Counted from the stretch's first letter, positions 23,868-34,116 are shown. The stretch: DNA of 64,000 nucleotides from Thermovorax subterraneus (GCA_021608145.1 JAKIHM010000004.1:1-64000), one strand, 5' to 3'. Translations and numbers: made by a program. The notes: a model not told the origin generated them from the sequence alone.

Positions 23868-25248
23868 CGCTTTTATCTCCTCCCTCGCGTTCTTTGCGTT
23901 TCCTCACCCATCCGGGTTTGTTTTCCTGCCGCGACCTGGCTATTGCTAAAGCACCTTCCTCCACATCCTTGGTTATCGTGGAGCCTGCGGCTATATAGGA
24001 ACCGTGCCCGATCCTAACCGGCGCAATAAGATTGGAGTTGCACCCTATGAAAGCCTCGTCTTTCACCACGGTTCTGTGCTTTTTAAAGCCGTCGTAGTTT
24101 ACAAAAATCACACCTGCACCGATGTTGACATTGCTTCCTATATCGGCATCTCCAACGTACGAAAGGTGAGGCACTTTGGAGCTTTCGCCAACTTTGCTGT
24201 TTTTTATCTCCACGAAATCTCCCACCTTAACTCCCGCCATCAAATGGGTTCCAGGACGTATGTTGGCAAAGGGCCCGATTTTTACGCCATCCTCGATCAC
24301 GCTTTCTCTTATATGGCACATGGCAATCTCCACATTGTTACCTATGCTGGAGTCTACTATCCTGCTGTATCCCACTATCGTACAGCATTCTCCTATCCTG
24401 GTTTTCCCTTCTAGGATCACTCCCGGGTAAATGATGGTATCCCTTTCGATTTCAACTCCTGCATCCACAACACAAGAATCAGGGTCCAAAAACGTAACTC
24501 CCCGTCTCATAAGGCGATGAATTATTCTCTTTTGCATTATAGACTGGGCCATCGCCAGCTGTATCCTATCGTTTACTCCTTGTACCTCGGTCGTGTCTTT
24601 AACTTCATAGGCTAAAACCTTTTCTCCCTCCCGGTTGAGTATCTCCACTACATCCGTTAGATAGTATTCGCCTTGTGCGTTGTTATTATTTACCTGGCGG
24701 AGTGCTTCAAAAACCCGTTTCCCATCGAAGCAGTATATACCGGAATTTATTTCGCCGATGGCCTTTTCTTCCGGAGACGCATCTTTCTCTTCCTTTATGG
24801 CGATCACCCTATACCCTTCCCTTATAATCCGCCCATAACCCGCAGGGTCATTCACCTTCGCCGTCATCACCGTCGCAGCGGCTAGGTTCCGGATATGATA
24901 TTCGACCATAGACTTTAAAGTTTCGCTGGTAACAAGAGGCATGTCTCCGTAGAGCACAAGGAGGGTTTCTTCTCCTTTTACGGCATCTTCTGTTTGCAAA
25001 AGTGCATGTCCTGTGCCTTTTTGTTCGGCCTGCAGGACAAATTCCACCTTTTGCCCTTCAAAAGCCCTTTTTATCTCCTCGGCACCCCTGCCCACCACCA
25101 CAATTATTCTCTTGGCCCCGGCCTCCTTAGCCTGAGAAATCACGTGTCCCAGCATGGGAACACCGCATACCTTGTGGAGCACCTTAGGTATGCTAGAGTT
25201 CATACGCGTTCCTTCACCGGCTGCCAAAATAACCGCAGTAAAGTCCAC
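23851..25248 (-). CDS. glmU: Bifunctional UDP-GlcNAc pyrophosphorylase/GlcN-1-P acetyltransferase
   Basis: A 465-residue enzyme making UDP-N-acetylglucosamine for peptidoglycan. The N-terminal uridyltransferase has [11 protein letters not shown] (residues 8-18). The C-terminal part is a left-handed beta-helix of hexapeptide repeats from about residue 252, with the acetyl-CoA region [10 protein letters not shown]. It ends in a basic tail. Gene order glmU-prs matches Bacillus and most clostridia. Confidence 0.96.
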   Translation of the reverse strand: MDFTAVILAAGEGTRMNSSIPKVLHKVCGVPMLGHVISQAKEAGAKRIIVVVGRGAEEIKRAFEGQKVEFVLQAEQKGTGHALLQTEDAVKGEETLLVLYGDMPLVTSETLKSMVEYHIRNLAAATVMTAKVNDPAGYGRIIREGYRVIAIKEEKDASPEEKAIGEINSGIYCFDGKRVFEALRQVNNNNAQGEYYLTDVVEILNREGEKVLAYEVKDTTEVQGVNDRIQLAMAQSIMQKRIIHRLMRRGVTFLDPDSCVVDAGVEIERDTIIYPGVILEGKTRIGECCTIVGYSRIVDSSIGNNVEIAMCHIRESVIEDGVKIGPFANIRPGTHLMAGVKVGDFVEIKNSKVGESSKVPHLSYVGDADIGSNVNIGAGVIFVNYDGFKKHRTVVKDEAFIGCNSNLIAPVRIGHGSYIAAGSTITKDVEEGALAIARSRQENKPGWVRKRKEREGGDKSDGKQA

Positions 25249-25339
25249 ACCCGTTTCCCCCCCTTATGGTTCATTGGAAAACACAAACCTTCTCGTACTT
25301 CGACATTTTTCGCAAAAATCCTCTCTAGTTCAAAAAGAA

Positions 25340-25368
25340 AAATATAGGACAGGAACTGCCCTATATTT
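25340..25368 (-). terminator. Terminator of spoVG
   Basis: AAATATAGG and CCTATATTT pair across the spoVG stop, followed on the minus strand by TTTTTCTTTTT. Confidence 0.7.
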
Positions 25369-25627
25369 ACTTTACACTTTTGCCTTCATATTGTCTTAAA
25401 ATCGCCTGCTCAATCTTAGCTCTAGAAGCTTTATTTATAGGATGAGCTACGTCTTTGAAGCGGCCGCTTGCGGTCTTGCGGCTGGGCATGGCGATGAAAA
25501 GGCCTTTTTCCCCTTCTATAATCCTTATATCGTGGACCACAAACTCGTCGTCGAACGTCACCGAAACAATGGCCTTCATCCTGCCCTCATTTTCTACCTT
25601 CCTTATACGGATGTCGGTTATCTCCAA
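25367..25627 (-). CDS. spoVG: Regulator SpoVG
   Basis: An 86-residue SpoVG, a small nucleic-acid-binding regulator that affects sporulation and septation in Bacillus and RNA metabolism elsewhere. The protein matches the family closely: [10 protein letters not shown] start, [27 protein letters not shown]. The start is placed at a TTG 7 bases after GGAGGG, giving the standard MEITD; a GTG two codons earlier abuts the ribosome site. It lies 48 bases downstream of purR, as in Bacillus (there with yabJ between). Confidence 0.95.
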   Translation of the reverse strand: MEITDIRIRKVENEGRMKAIVSVTFDDEFVVHDIRIIEGEKGLFIAMPSRKTASGRFKDVAHPINKASRAKIEQAILRQYEGKSVK

Positions 25628-25675
25628 GGCCACGCCCTCCCTGACCCCGTTTTTTTAGTAGTTCTATAAAAAATA

Positions 25676-26500
25676 TCAAAATCCTTCTTTGTCTTTTTGA
25701 AATTTGACGGGTTTTAAGTTAATTTGGCCTGCTTCGGCATCGATCTTTTCAAGCACCATGAGCGAAACATAGTTTTTCACCAGTTTTTCAGCCGGCAGGG
25801 CAGTTGTCACCAAAACCGCCACTCCCACCACTTCCGCTCCGAACTGCCTCACGAGTTCCATCATGCCTCGGGCGGTGCCTCCGCCCTTCATAAAATCGTC
25901 GACTATAAGTACCCTCGCATTCTTTGACAGAGCCCTTGTTGGCAATGCCATATTTTGAATCCTCTGGCTTGAACCCGATACATAGCTGATATTAACCGAA
26001 GGTCCTTCTGTTACCCTGCTGTCTCTTCTCGCCACCACCAGGGGCACTCCCAGGGCTTTTGCCGTCATCAAAGCCAGCGGTATTCCCTTAGTTTCAACGG
26101 TAAGGACGCAGGATGGTTCTTCTTCCACGAATATTTGAGCAAAGATTTCGCCTATTCGAGAAGAATACTCCGGAGAAAATATTATATCGGTCATATAAAG
26201 ATAACCCCCCGGGATTATCCTGGACCGGTCTGATAAAACACTGCAAAGCTCCGAAATAAAATTTTCGATTTCCTCTTTTGGCCTTTTTATTCGAAATCTG
26301 ACGCCACCCGCCGCGCCGGGAATGGTCTCCAACACGCCTTCTCCGCCTTCATAAAAGGCGTCCTTTATTATATTCAAATCTTCGCTTATAGAAGATTTAG
26401 CCGCATCGTACTTTTCGCCGAAAAACTTCAATGTGAAGATGCGGTTGGGATTGTCGCTTAAGAATTTGGATAAAAGCACTAGCCTTTTGCTCCGCCTCAT
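25676..26500 (-). CDS. purR: Purine operon repressor PurR
   Basis: A 274-residue Gram-positive PurR. An N-terminal winged helix (residues 1-74) is joined to a phosphoribosyltransferase-like domain with the PRPP motif VLIVDDFMKGGGTARG near 198-213. In Bacillus it represses purine genes and PRPP relieves repression. No Pur-box pair was recognised in this window. Its ATG overlaps the end of the upstream nucleotidyltransferase gene as ATGA. Confidence 0.95.
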   Translation of the reverse strand: MRRSKRLVLLSKFLSDNPNRIFTLKFFGEKYDAAKSSISEDLNIIKDAFYEGGEGVLETIPGAAGGVRFRIKRPKEEIENFISELCSVLSDRSRIIPGGYLYMTDIIFSPEYSSRIGEIFAQIFVEEEPSCVLTVETKGIPLALMTAKALGVPLVVARRDSRVTEGPSVNISYVSGSSQRIQNMALPTRALSKNARVLIVDDFMKGGGTARGMMELVRQFGAEVVGVAVLVTTALPAEKLVKNYVSLMVLEKIDAEAGQINLKPVKFQKDKEGF

Positions 26501-27258
26501 GGTAGAACCTCCCGCGCCAGTACTCTTCGTGCAAGCTCCAGGTCGCTTTCCTTGTCCACATCGCTGCCTAACTCAGGGAATCTACTTATTACAGCCCGGG
26601 CGTTTATGCCAAAAAGTTCGAAAACCCTTTTTTCAATTTCGGAAATGGTAATCCGTCCCAATAAGAACTTCAGCACTACCGTTATTCCTAAAATAGCGGC
26701 CAGCTTCCAAGGGCTCTTCCTGTAAATAAAAAAATCCCTGGCCTTGTTAAGGCACTTTTTGCCGCTGCCAACCCTGACTAAAACCACATTGCCCCCGGTA
26801 AACGTCCCTTCTTTTACTTTTACGTAAGTCCTCTTCACCCCGGGAAACTTTTTTTCAGTATCTTCCTTTGAAATTATGGGGTATGCAAACTCAGCGTCAG
26901 ACTCTTTTGCCCTTTTCACAAAATCGTCCAAGGCTTCCGGCGTTATCATAGGAATATCTGAAGTCAAAATCAGGACTTCATCTTCGTCTGAAAAACATTC
27001 AAGGCCTTTCATTACGTTGTCTATGAGTTCATAGCCTTGCTGGACTACTTCAACTTCGTAATTTTCAAGTACCGACCTTAGTTTTTTTTCAGGTCCCACT
27101 ACCACGATTTTTTCTATGTAATCAAGTTTTTTCAAGGCCTCTAAAATGTAAAGAATCATCTCGCGCCCGTTTATTTTAATCAATGCCTTAGGGGTTTCTT
27201 CATCCTCTTTCAACTTATCGCTCTTTCCGCTTCCGGCCAAAATAAGGGCCTTCAGCAT
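26497..27258 (-). CDS. MobA-like nucleotidyltransferase, function unknown
   Basis: A 253-residue protein with a GT-A type NTP-transferase fold. The N-terminus ALILAGSGKSDKL replaces the canonical LAGGxGxR and lacks the usual Arg. TSDIPMITPEAL supplies the metal-binding Asp. A conserved FTGGNVVLV segment follows, then a hydrophobic stretch at residues 182-200. Similar proteins occur between ispE and purR in many clostridia. The nucleotide and acceptor are unknown. It overlaps the GntR-type gene by 7 bases and purR by 4, so it is in the same operon. Confidence 0.75.
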   Translation of the reverse strand: MLKALILAGSGKSDKLKEDEETPKALIKINGREMILYILEALKKLDYIEKIVVVGPEKKLRSVLENYEVEVVQQGYELIDNVMKGLECFSDEDEVLILTSDIPMITPEALDDFVKRAKESDAEFAYPIISKEDTEKKFPGVKRTYVKVKEGTFTGGNVVLVRVGSGKKCLNKARDFFIYRKSPWKLAAILGITVVLKFLLGRITISEIEKRVFELFGINARAVISRFPELGSDVDKESDLELARRVLAREVLP

Positions 27259-27956
27259 GGCAGGTCATCCTCCATCATATTCATCTCTTTTCTCAATATA
27301 TTCATCACGTTGTTTTCTACCTTTTCTATGTGCTCTTCGGCCAACTTTTTAGCGAGTTCTACATTCCTTTCGGTTATGGCTTCCACAATCTTTTTGTGTT
27401 CCTCCATAAGGCTCTTAATTCTCGCTTTGTTGGTAAAGGACTGAACTCTGAACCGGTCTATCTGTTCTTTCAGGTTATTTATTATCTGCACAAGCCTGTC
27501 GTTCCGGGTTGCTTTGAATAATATCTGGTGGAATTCGGCATCTTTTTTTATCACCATATCCACATCTTCTTTTTCGGCCGCTTCGTTTATTTCCACCAGA
27601 ATTTTTTCAAGGCTGTCTATCTCTTCCTCGGTTATTCGCTCTGCAGCCAGCGCAGCAGCAAGGCCTTCCAGAGCTTGCCTTATTTCGAACACATCAGCGG
27701 CATCCTTCAGTGAAAGCCCCGCCACATAAGCTCCCTTTCTTGGAATCATCACCACCAGGCCCTCTAGTTCCAGCTTGCGTATTGCTTCCCTTACTGGTGT
27801 CCTGGAAACCCCCATTTCTTCGGCAAGCTGGACTTCCATCAGCCTCTCTCCGGGTTTTAAGTCTCCCGAGATTATGGCCTGTCTTAAAACTTCGAACACG
27901 ATCTCCCTCAAAGGCTTGTAATTGTCAAGCCTTATCGATTTAAACTTCCCCACCAT
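27252..27956 (-). CDS. GntR-family (FadR/FCD type) regulator
   Basis: A 234-residue regulator. The winged HTH is at residues 12-75 (LREIVFEVLRQAII, MGVSRTPVREAIRKLELEGLV). The all-helical FCD ligand domain is at about 83-220, with DAEFHQILFKATRN supplying candidate metal or ligand residues. The ATG at 27956 follows GGAGGG by 6 bases. It sits between ispE and the nucleotidyltransferase gene, an arrangement common in clostridia. The effector is unknown. Confidence 0.88.
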   Translation of the reverse strand: MVGKFKSIRLDNYKPLREIVFEVLRQAIISGDLKPGERLMEVQLAEEMGVSRTPVREAIRKLELEGLVVMIPRKGAYVAGLSLKDAADVFEIRQALEGLAAALAAERITEEEIDSLEKILVEINEAAEKEDVDMVIKKDAEFHQILFKATRNDRLVQIINNLKEQIDRFRVQSFTNKARIKSLMEEHKKIVEAITERNVELAKKLAEEHIEKVENNVMNILRKEMNMMEDDLPC

Positions 27957-27967
27957 TTTTCTCCCTC

Positions 27968-28822
27968 CTAACCCATGCAGGATATTAAAATCGTGCATCC
28001 CGGAAGCGACAACGATGTAGCAGCTCTTTCGGCATCTTTTTTTGTCTCAAAAATACCGTATACAGTTGGGCCGCTGCCTGACATTAGACTTCCAAAAGCA
28101 CCCCTCGCCTTCAACATCTCCTTAAACTTCCCAAGTTCCGGATGCTGGGCAAAGGTAACCTCCTCCAGGACATTGCACAGGCCTTTTGCTATTCCCTCAA
28201 GGTCTCCTTTCTTTATGCTTTCTATTACAGTTTGAGTCTCAGGCCTTTTTTTAATAGAATTAATTTTTAGTCTATTGTACACCTCTCTAGTGGAGACCGA
28301 ATAAGGCGGTTTAATCAATACCAGACTTGCAGGCGGGACTGCAGGGAGGCGACTTAGCTCTTCCCCTTTGCCGCAGGCAAGAGCCGTGCCTCCCATGACG
28401 CAAAACGGCACATCAGCGCCCAACTTTTCTCCAAATCGCATCAGCTCTTCAGTCGAAAGCCCCAGTTCAAAAATCTCGTTCATCCCTTTTAATACCGCTG
28501 CTGCATCGGCGCTTCCCCCGGCAAGTCCAGCCGCAACGGGGATCTCCTTAAAGATTTTTATTTCAACCCCTGCGTCGAGATTAAACTCCTCTATAAGCAG
28601 TTTAGCTGCCTTAAAGGCAAGGTTAGCTTCACCGTCAGGGATGGCTTTAGAATCAGTTACAATTCTTATATCCTTCTTGGGAAGAAGGGAAATAACCAGA
28701 TAATCTCTCAAGGAAATCTCTTGCATTATCATTTCTACCTGGTGGTAACCATCGGGCCTTTTGTAGAGCACATCCAGCGTCAGATTTATCTTAGCCTTTG
28801 CCTCCAGTTCAACCGCGTACAA
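27968..28822 (-). CDS. ispE: 4-diphosphocytidyl-2-C-methyl-D-erythritol kinase
   Basis: A 284-residue GHMP kinase of the non-mevalonate isoprenoid pathway. Markers are AKINLTLDVL with the catalytic Lys, the ATP loop PVAAGLAGGSADAAAVL near residues 91-107, and GSLMSGSGPTVYG near 240. Length and order (veg side to purR side) match other Firmicutes. Confidence 0.95.
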   Translation of the reverse strand: MYAVELEAKAKINLTLDVLYKRPDGYHQVEMIMQEISLRDYLVISLLPKKDIRIVTDSKAIPDGEANLAFKAAKLLIEEFNLDAGVEIKIFKEIPVAAGLAGGSADAAAVLKGMNEIFELGLSTEELMRFGEKLGADVPFCVMGGTALACGKGEELSRLPAVPPASLVLIKPPYSVSTREVYNRLKINSIKKRPETQTVIESIKKGDLEGIAKGLCNVLEEVTFAQHPELGKFKEMLKARGAFGSLMSGSGPTVYGIFETKKDAERAATSLSLPGCTILISCMG

Positions 28823-28901
28823 ATCCTCTCCCTCGCTTTAAAAAGCTCTATTATATATTTCAGGGAAAAATATCAAAATCCTGCTCTTTTTTAAAAAATA
28901 A

Positions 28902-31532
28902 TTATACTATCCCTGCCAAAGCAGGGGTTTCCTTATGGCTTTTAAGGGCTTCCTTAATGGCTTTTAGAGCTGTTTCATATTTTTCGTAAAAGATAACTAC
29001 AAGATCGCCTTCCTGGGCGTTTTCAAGAGCAAAAGCTATGGCCTCGCTCTCTTTTAAGATAACATCAATCTGTTCTTTTTTCAATCCGGCGCTCAAAGCT
29101 CCCTTCACGAGCAACGACGCCACCTCTCCCGGCTTCCTGCCCCGCAGGTCTTCATCCTCTTTTACTACAAGCCGCTGAAAACCCCGTCCAGCCACCTGTC
29201 CCAGCATTACGATAGCATCGTCCATCCTGTCGCCGGGGCTTGCTATAACACCTATCATGCGTGCAGGATTCATGGATTTAGCAGTAGCTATTACCGCTTC
29301 CAGCGCGGCTGGGTTGTGCCCGTAATCGAGAATTATTCTCACACTGCCGCTTTCTATTATATTCAACCGTCCGGGGTTATTTCTTTCATCGCACTCGAAA
29401 GCCAAAAGAGCGTTCTTTATGGTGTCCAAAGGCACATCCAGAGCCCAGCCAGCAGCTGCTGCCGCCAGGACATTTTGAGCGTTGTGCTTTGCTTTTCCCC
29501 CTATTGTCGCCGGTATTTCAGTAATTTTTATCAATGGCAAAACACCCTTTTCAGAGTGCAAAACTATTACTCCGTCCTTTAAATAAATGCCCCGACCTCC
29601 TTCGGATAGGTGTTTCCGGAGCACGAGATTGTCTTCCTCGAGGCTGAAAAATATTACATTTCCCTTTAACCTCTTTCTAACCTCAACCGAAGCGATGTCG
29701 TCGGCATTGAGCACTGCATACCCTTCAGGTTTTACCTGCTCTGCCACTAAAGATTTCACGAAAATCAGGTCTTCGAGGGTATGAACTCCATCTTGTCCAA
29801 GATGGTCACCGGTTATGTTCGTGATTATACCCACGTCGGCTTTGTCATAAGAAAGCCCACCGCGTATCAGACCTCCCCTTGCGATTTCAAGGACCGCCGC
29901 TTCCACCGAAGGATCCAAAAGCACCATCCGGGCGCTTTCAGGCCCGCTGCAGTCGCCCTTTTTCACGCAATGCCCTCCGATGTAGACGCCATCCGTGCAG
30001 GTCATGCCAACTTTTAAGCCGTGATGCGCCAAAATGGCGGCTATCATCCGGACAGTAGTGGTCTTCCCATTAGTGCCTGTAACTGCCACCAGCGGAAATT
30101 TCGGAGGATCCCCTGGAAAAAGCATGTCAACTATAGCTTTTGCCGCAGGCCTGGACTCTCCTTCAGAAGGATAAAGGTGCATCCTGATTCCCGGCGCCGC
30201 ATTGACCTCTATCACCGCACCCCCACTTTTTTCGATGGGCACCGATATATCCTCTGTTGTCACATCTATTCCGGCCACATCCAGTCCCACCGTTGCCGCA
30301 GCCCTTTCGGCCAGGGTCCTGTTTTCCGGGCACACCAGGTCCGTCACATCTCTAGCAGTGCCGCCGGTGCTGAGATTGCAGTTTTCCCTGAGGAAAACGA
30401 CTTGTCCGTTTTCGGGGATCGAATCGAGGGTATAGCCGTGCTTTGCCAGCACCCGCAGCACCACGGGGTCGATTTTTATTTTGGTGAGTGGTTTCTCGTG
30501 CCCTTCGCCCCTCCTGGGATCGCTATTTGTCATTTCTATCAGTTCCCTTATGCTGTGGCGTCCATCCCCCACTACGCGGGCTGGTATTCTCTCTGCAGCG
30601 CAGATAAATTTTCCGCCCACAACGAGCAAGCGGTAATGCCTGCCCCGGATGTATTTTTCCACTAGGACTTTTGGGCTGTACTCTGATGCAATGCGGAAAG
30701 CTTCTATCACTTCCTTTTCGTTTTTTAAATTCAGGCTCACACCTTTGCCCTGATTTCCGTCTATGGGTTTTACCACAACCGGGTATCCTATTTCTTCAGC
30801 GGCCTTTACCGCTTCTTCCTCGGTGTAAACTGCTATACCATCCGGAACAGGAATTCCCACCAATGTAAGCATCCTTTTAGTCAAAATCTTATCACAGGCT
30901 ATGTCTACCGCAACACAGCTCGTTTGGTTAGTCAGGGTGGCCTCTACCCTTTTCTGAAAAGCCCCGTAACCTAATATGAGCAAGCTCCCATCCCCAATCC
31001 TGGTAACCGGAATCCCCCTGCTTTTTGCCTCCATTTCTATGGCTGACGTGCTTGGACCCAGTTCTTTTTCTGCCGAATAGCGCTCTATCTTCGAAAGCTC
31101 CTCTGCAAGGTTTACATCCTTTCCGTTTAATAGCTCTTCCACCAAGCGCACAGCAAGCTTTCCCGCCTCAAGGGCCGCATATTTTCCCTCATAGCCGAAC
31201 ACTACGCTGTAGGTGGTTTTCTCCCACCACCTGGCCCTGCCGAATTTTACATCCTGGCCCAATAAGTTTAAAAGCTCCAAGGCCACGTGTTCTATGACGT
31301 GAGGAAAGTACGTGCATTCATCAAGTCTTATCAGGAAGCCCCCGGGCCTATCAAAACAACAGTGGTGTAGGGCAAGGCCGGGGAGTTTCTTTAAAAGCCT
31401 TTCTTTAAATCCCTTCAAATCTTTTGTGGAAACGTCATCCCATCTTCCTATATCCACCAGCATCCTTATTACCGGCTTTGGGCTGTAAATGTTGGGCCCT
31501 TCAAGGGCTCTTATGTCGACTATCTTCATCAA
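28902..31532 (-). CDS. cphA: Cyanophycin synthetase
   Basis: An 876-residue enzyme polymerising Asp and Arg into cyanophycin using ATP. Order: CphA N-terminal domain (1-160), ATP-grasp domain (about 215-475, with VVKPIDGNQGKGVSLNL), and a Mur-ligase-like domain (about 485-876) with the P-loop VTGTNGKTTTVRM and NITGDHLGQDG. This matches CphA of about 875-900 residues. GGAGG precedes the ATG. The cyanophycinase gene lies 79 bases upstream, so synthesis and breakdown are paired. Confidence 0.95.
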   Translation of the reverse strand: MMKIVDIRALEGPNIYSPKPVIRMLVDIGRWDDVSTKDLKGFKERLLKKLPGLALHHCCFDRPGGFLIRLDECTYFPHVIEHVALELLNLLGQDVKFGRARWWEKTTYSVVFGYEGKYAALEAGKLAVRLVEELLNGKDVNLAEELSKIERYSAEKELGPSTSAIEMEAKSRGIPVTRIGDGSLLILGYGAFQKRVEATLTNQTSCVAVDIACDKILTKRMLTLVGIPVPDGIAVYTEEEAVKAAEEIGYPVVVKPIDGNQGKGVSLNLKNEKEVIEAFRIASEYSPKVLVEKYIRGRHYRLLVVGGKFICAAERIPARVVGDGRHSIRELIEMTNSDPRRGEGHEKPLTKIKIDPVVLRVLAKHGYTLDSIPENGQVVFLRENCNLSTGGTARDVTDLVCPENRTLAERAAATVGLDVAGIDVTTEDISVPIEKSGGAVIEVNAAPGIRMHLYPSEGESRPAAKAIVDMLFPGDPPKFPLVAVTGTNGKTTTVRMIAAILAHHGLKVGMTCTDGVYIGGHCVKKGDCSGPESARMVLLDPSVEAAVLEIARGGLIRGGLSYDKADVGIITNITGDHLGQDGVHTLEDLIFVKSLVAEQVKPEGYAVLNADDIASVEVRKRLKGNVIFFSLEEDNLVLRKHLSEGGRGIYLKDGVIVLHSEKGVLPLIKITEIPATIGGKAKHNAQNVLAAAAAGWALDVPLDTIKNALLAFECDERNNPGRLNIIESGSVRIILDYGHNPAALEAVIATAKSMNPARMIGVIASPGDRMDDAIVMLGQVAGRGFQRLVVKEDEDLRGRKPGEVASLLVKGALSAGLKKEQIDVILKESEAIAFALENAQEGDLVVIFYEKYETALKAIKEALKSHKETPALAGIV

Positions 31533-31611
31533 ATTTCCTCCTTCTAAAACTTACACCAACTCTTAGAAATATACTATCCATTTCTCTAAGGTATATGCAT
31601 TTTTCCACCTT

Positions 31612-32418
31612 TCATTCAAATAGAGGCCTTCTCTTTTTCATATCAAAGCCCAATCCAGGCGACAGGACGTGTATTGCAATATTGCACACGGCAAGGGGTT
31701 CACCCGGCTTGAGCTCCGAAACATTTGTAAAGCTTATACAGTTTCCATCTAATACGGTCACGGTATTAGAACCTATCACCCAAAAATTCCCATCGGGGTA
31801 GACAACGATCGCCGTGTCCTCGTCTATGCCAACCCCTAAAATAAATGGGTTTTGGGCAACAGCCATCAAAAGGCGGGCCATCCTCCCCCTCTGAGCGAAA
31901 TGCTGGTCAATTACCACCTCTTCCAACAGCCCAAGGCCTGGCGCCATGCCGACAATGTTTCCTTTCGGTGCCTCGTCTCCTTCTCCCCCTATTATCATAG
32001 TGTCGCTCATGGCAGCAGCCCCTGCGCTGGTCCCCGCAATAATTACACCCTGCCTGTAGGCTCTCTCTAGCGCATAGTGGGCTTTGGTGCCTCCAAGAAT
32101 GCTGGTTATGCGAAGTTGGTCTCCACCCGTAAAGAATATCCCCGTGGAACTTGCAATGCGCTCTGCAACCGATTCCTTGTTGGCATCGCTCCGGCTTTTG
32201 ATATCGAGGGTTTCTATATGCCCTACACCTATCCCAGAAAAAATTTCGACGTACATTTCTCCGACCTCTTGAGGGTCCTGGGATGCAACGGTAATCACCG
32301 TAACGTTTGCCTTACCTTGCCCAGAAATTTCGGCGAACTTTTTCAATATTTTTTTGTCCCCGCTGCGGTCTTCTGCTCCTCCTATTACCATCAAATATCC
32401 CCTGACTTTTTCTCCCAA
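31612..32418 (-). CDS. cphB: Cyanophycinase
   Basis: A 268-residue S51-family peptidase that cleaves cyanophycin to beta-Asp-Arg dipeptides. The nucleophile Ser is in AGTSAGAAAMSD, with FFTGGDQLRI and VIDQHFAQRGRMARL as further family motifs. The start is placed at a TTG 6 bases after GGGGTG, giving MGEKVRGYLMVIGG; an alternative TTG ten codons upstream has no ribosome site. No signal peptide, so it acts in the cytoplasm. Confidence 0.93.
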   Translation of the reverse strand: MGEKVRGYLMVIGGAEDRSGDKKILKKFAEISGQGKANVTVITVASQDPQEVGEMYVEIFSGIGVGHIETLDIKSRSDANKESVAERIASSTGIFFTGGDQLRITSILGGTKAHYALERAYRQGVIIAGTSAGAAAMSDTMIIGGEGDEAPKGNIVGMAPGLGLLEEVVIDQHFAQRGRMARLLMAVAQNPFILGVGIDEDTAIVVYPDGNFWVIGSNTVTVLDGNCISFTNVSELKPGEPLAVCNIAIHVLSPGLGFDMKKRRPLFE

Positions 32419-32460
32419 AAAAATCACCCCGGCGTTATTTTTCCCCAAAAAGAAAATAAT

Positions 32461-32489
32461 AAAATTCCCGCATTCTGCGGGAATTTTTT
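32461..32489 (-). terminator. Terminator of the SipL-like gene
   Basis: AAAATTCCCGC and GCGGGAATTTT form a strong stem overlapping the stop codon, followed by T-rich sequence on the minus strand. Confidence 0.8.
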
Positions 32490-34116
32490 AATGCATCTGC
32501 CTCGGGATAATTAGCCTTTGTCCGGGGTATATCAAATCGGGATTCGCAATGTTGTTCGCCTTTATTATTGCGTCTAAAGTGACGTTGTACCGTTTTGCTA
32601 TTTTCCACAGGGTATCGCCCTTTTGCACGATGTATATTGTCATGTAAGGTTTATCGTCTTTACTTGCCTTTTCTTCTTTTTTCTCTCCTTTTTTCTCCTC
32701 TTCTGCCGCTTTGTCCACATCCACAACTACATCCAATTGCACCATTCTGGTAACTTTTGCCACGAGTTTCAATACCACCCTTACCTCATACCTGCGAGAA
32801 TCATTTGGGTCAACTTTAGAAGAAACATGCTCTACCTCCACTTCGTAATCAAGCGCCATGTCTTCTCTTGCTCCGGGAATTTCCACAAAAATGGTAAATG
32901 GAGTTTCATTTTCAACAAAATGAACCGGCTGCTGCGGGGAACAGTACGGAGCTTCGGCTACATACAGCGTTTCCAGCTTCAGCACACCTTCGACCACGAT
33001 TTTATCCTCTATGATTTGGGTTTCTGTTACTTTCACTCTGGCTTCGGTTTTGAAAACTTGCTCAATGGGCGGCTTTTCCACAGGCACTTTAAAGGTTTCT
33101 TTAACGACTATCTGATTTTCTCCTTCGCCGATAACTTTATCCACTTTAACTTTTGTCTTTTTTACATCGAGCCTTTGAGACGGGCTGAAAAGGTCTTCTA
33201 CAACTTCTATGGTCTTGGGCTCTAGCACTTTTGCTTTTATGTCAAGGACAGCTTCCACTGTAATGCTTCTTTCATCCTTTTTTCGGGCCCTTATGTGTTC
33301 TACGCTTACTTTTACTGTTTTAGACATGTCATGCCTGCAATCCGGTACTTCCACGAACTCTGTAAACGGTATTTCGGCTTCCATGAAATGCACCGGCTGC
33401 TGGGGAAGGCCCTCGCGGACATCACCTACATAAAGGATATCAACCTCTAAAATGCCCTCTATTACAACCTTGTTGTCAAGCGCCTTCGTCTGGGCAACCC
33501 TGACTTTACCCTCTATTTTTAATATTTCGAGGATGTCCGGTTTTTTAGGCGGCACGTCAACTTCGCTCTTTACTACCTTCTGTGCCCTCCCTTCGCCGAC
33601 TACGTGGTCAACCATTATGCTTTCTTTTAATACCTGGAGGTCCGCAGGCCCTGTAGCACCGACCACTATCTCAAGCTGTACCCTCTTTGTTACTTTCACG
33701 AAAAATTCCACTATAATCCTCACTTCGATTTCGCGGGGCCTTGCGTCATTGTGGGAAAATTGCACGTGCTCTACCCGGGCCTTTACCTTGACGTCCATGT
33801 TCTTCCTGGCACCTGGGATTTTAGCAAAGACACTGAAATCCACATTCCCTTCTACAAAATGCACCGGCTGGGATTCGGCAGGAACTTTTCCGACATAAAG
33901 CGCTTCAACGTCAACATAGCCTTCTATTACAACTTTGTCGTCTATCACGTTTACATCCAGGTTTTCCGTATTCACTTTTGCTTCTACCGACAGCACTTTT
34001 TCTATATCTGGCTTTCCATAAGGGAGCATTATCGAACCCTCTACGATAGCTTGCACCTTATCTTCTCCGACCACCTGATCTACTTTAACCAATTGTTTTT
34101 CCAATCTTACTCCCAT
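32488..34116 (-). CDS. SipL-like spore coat protein: DUF3794 (SPOCS) repeats and LysM
   Basis: A 542-residue protein. Three related blocks of about 130-160 residues each repeat the pattern VxxVVGExxxQ...P...KPxIExVL...VxVxxxxVIDxKVVIEGxLxVxxLYV...PVHFxExxxPF, which is the DUF3794/SPOCS domain. An acidic/Lys linker (AAEEEKKGEKKEEK) leads to a C-terminal LysM (YIVQKGDTLWKIAKRYNV to YPGQRLIIP). This layout matches SipL of Clostridioides difficile, which anchors SpoIVA around the forespore. The ATG at 34116 follows AGGAGGG by 6 bases. Co-location with other sporulation genes fits. It could also be another SPOCS protein of the coat. Confidence 0.82.
   Translation of the reverse strand: MGVRLEKQLVKVDQVVGEDKVQAIVEGSIMLPYGKPDIEKVLSVEAKVNTENLDVNVIDDKVVIEGYVDVEALYVGKVPAESQPVHFVEGNVDFSVFAKIPGARKNMDVKVKARVEHVQFSHNDARPREIEVRIIVEFFVKVTKRVQLEIVVGATGPADLQVLKESIMVDHVVGEGRAQKVVKSEVDVPPKKPDILEILKIEGKVRVAQTKALDNKVVIEGILEVDILYVGDVREGLPQQPVHFMEAEIPFTEFVEVPDCRHDMSKTVKVSVEHIRARKKDERSITVEAVLDIKAKVLEPKTIEVVEDLFSPSQRLDVKKTKVKVDKVIGEGENQIVVKETFKVPVEKPPIEQVFKTEARVKVTETQIIEDKIVVEGVLKLETLYVAEAPYCSPQQPVHFVENETPFTIFVEIPGAREDMALDYEVEVEHVSSKVDPNDSRRYEVRVVLKLVAKVTRMVQLDVVVDVDKAAEEEKKGEKKEEKASKDDKPYMTIYIVQKGDTLWKIAKRYNVTLDAIIKANNIANPDLIYPGQRLIIPRQMH

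Noticed and set aside
23667-24430. Plus-strand frames across prs and glmU
   Set aside because: Antisense shadows of two well-supported enzymes. GC-rich codon positions of the real genes keep these frames open.
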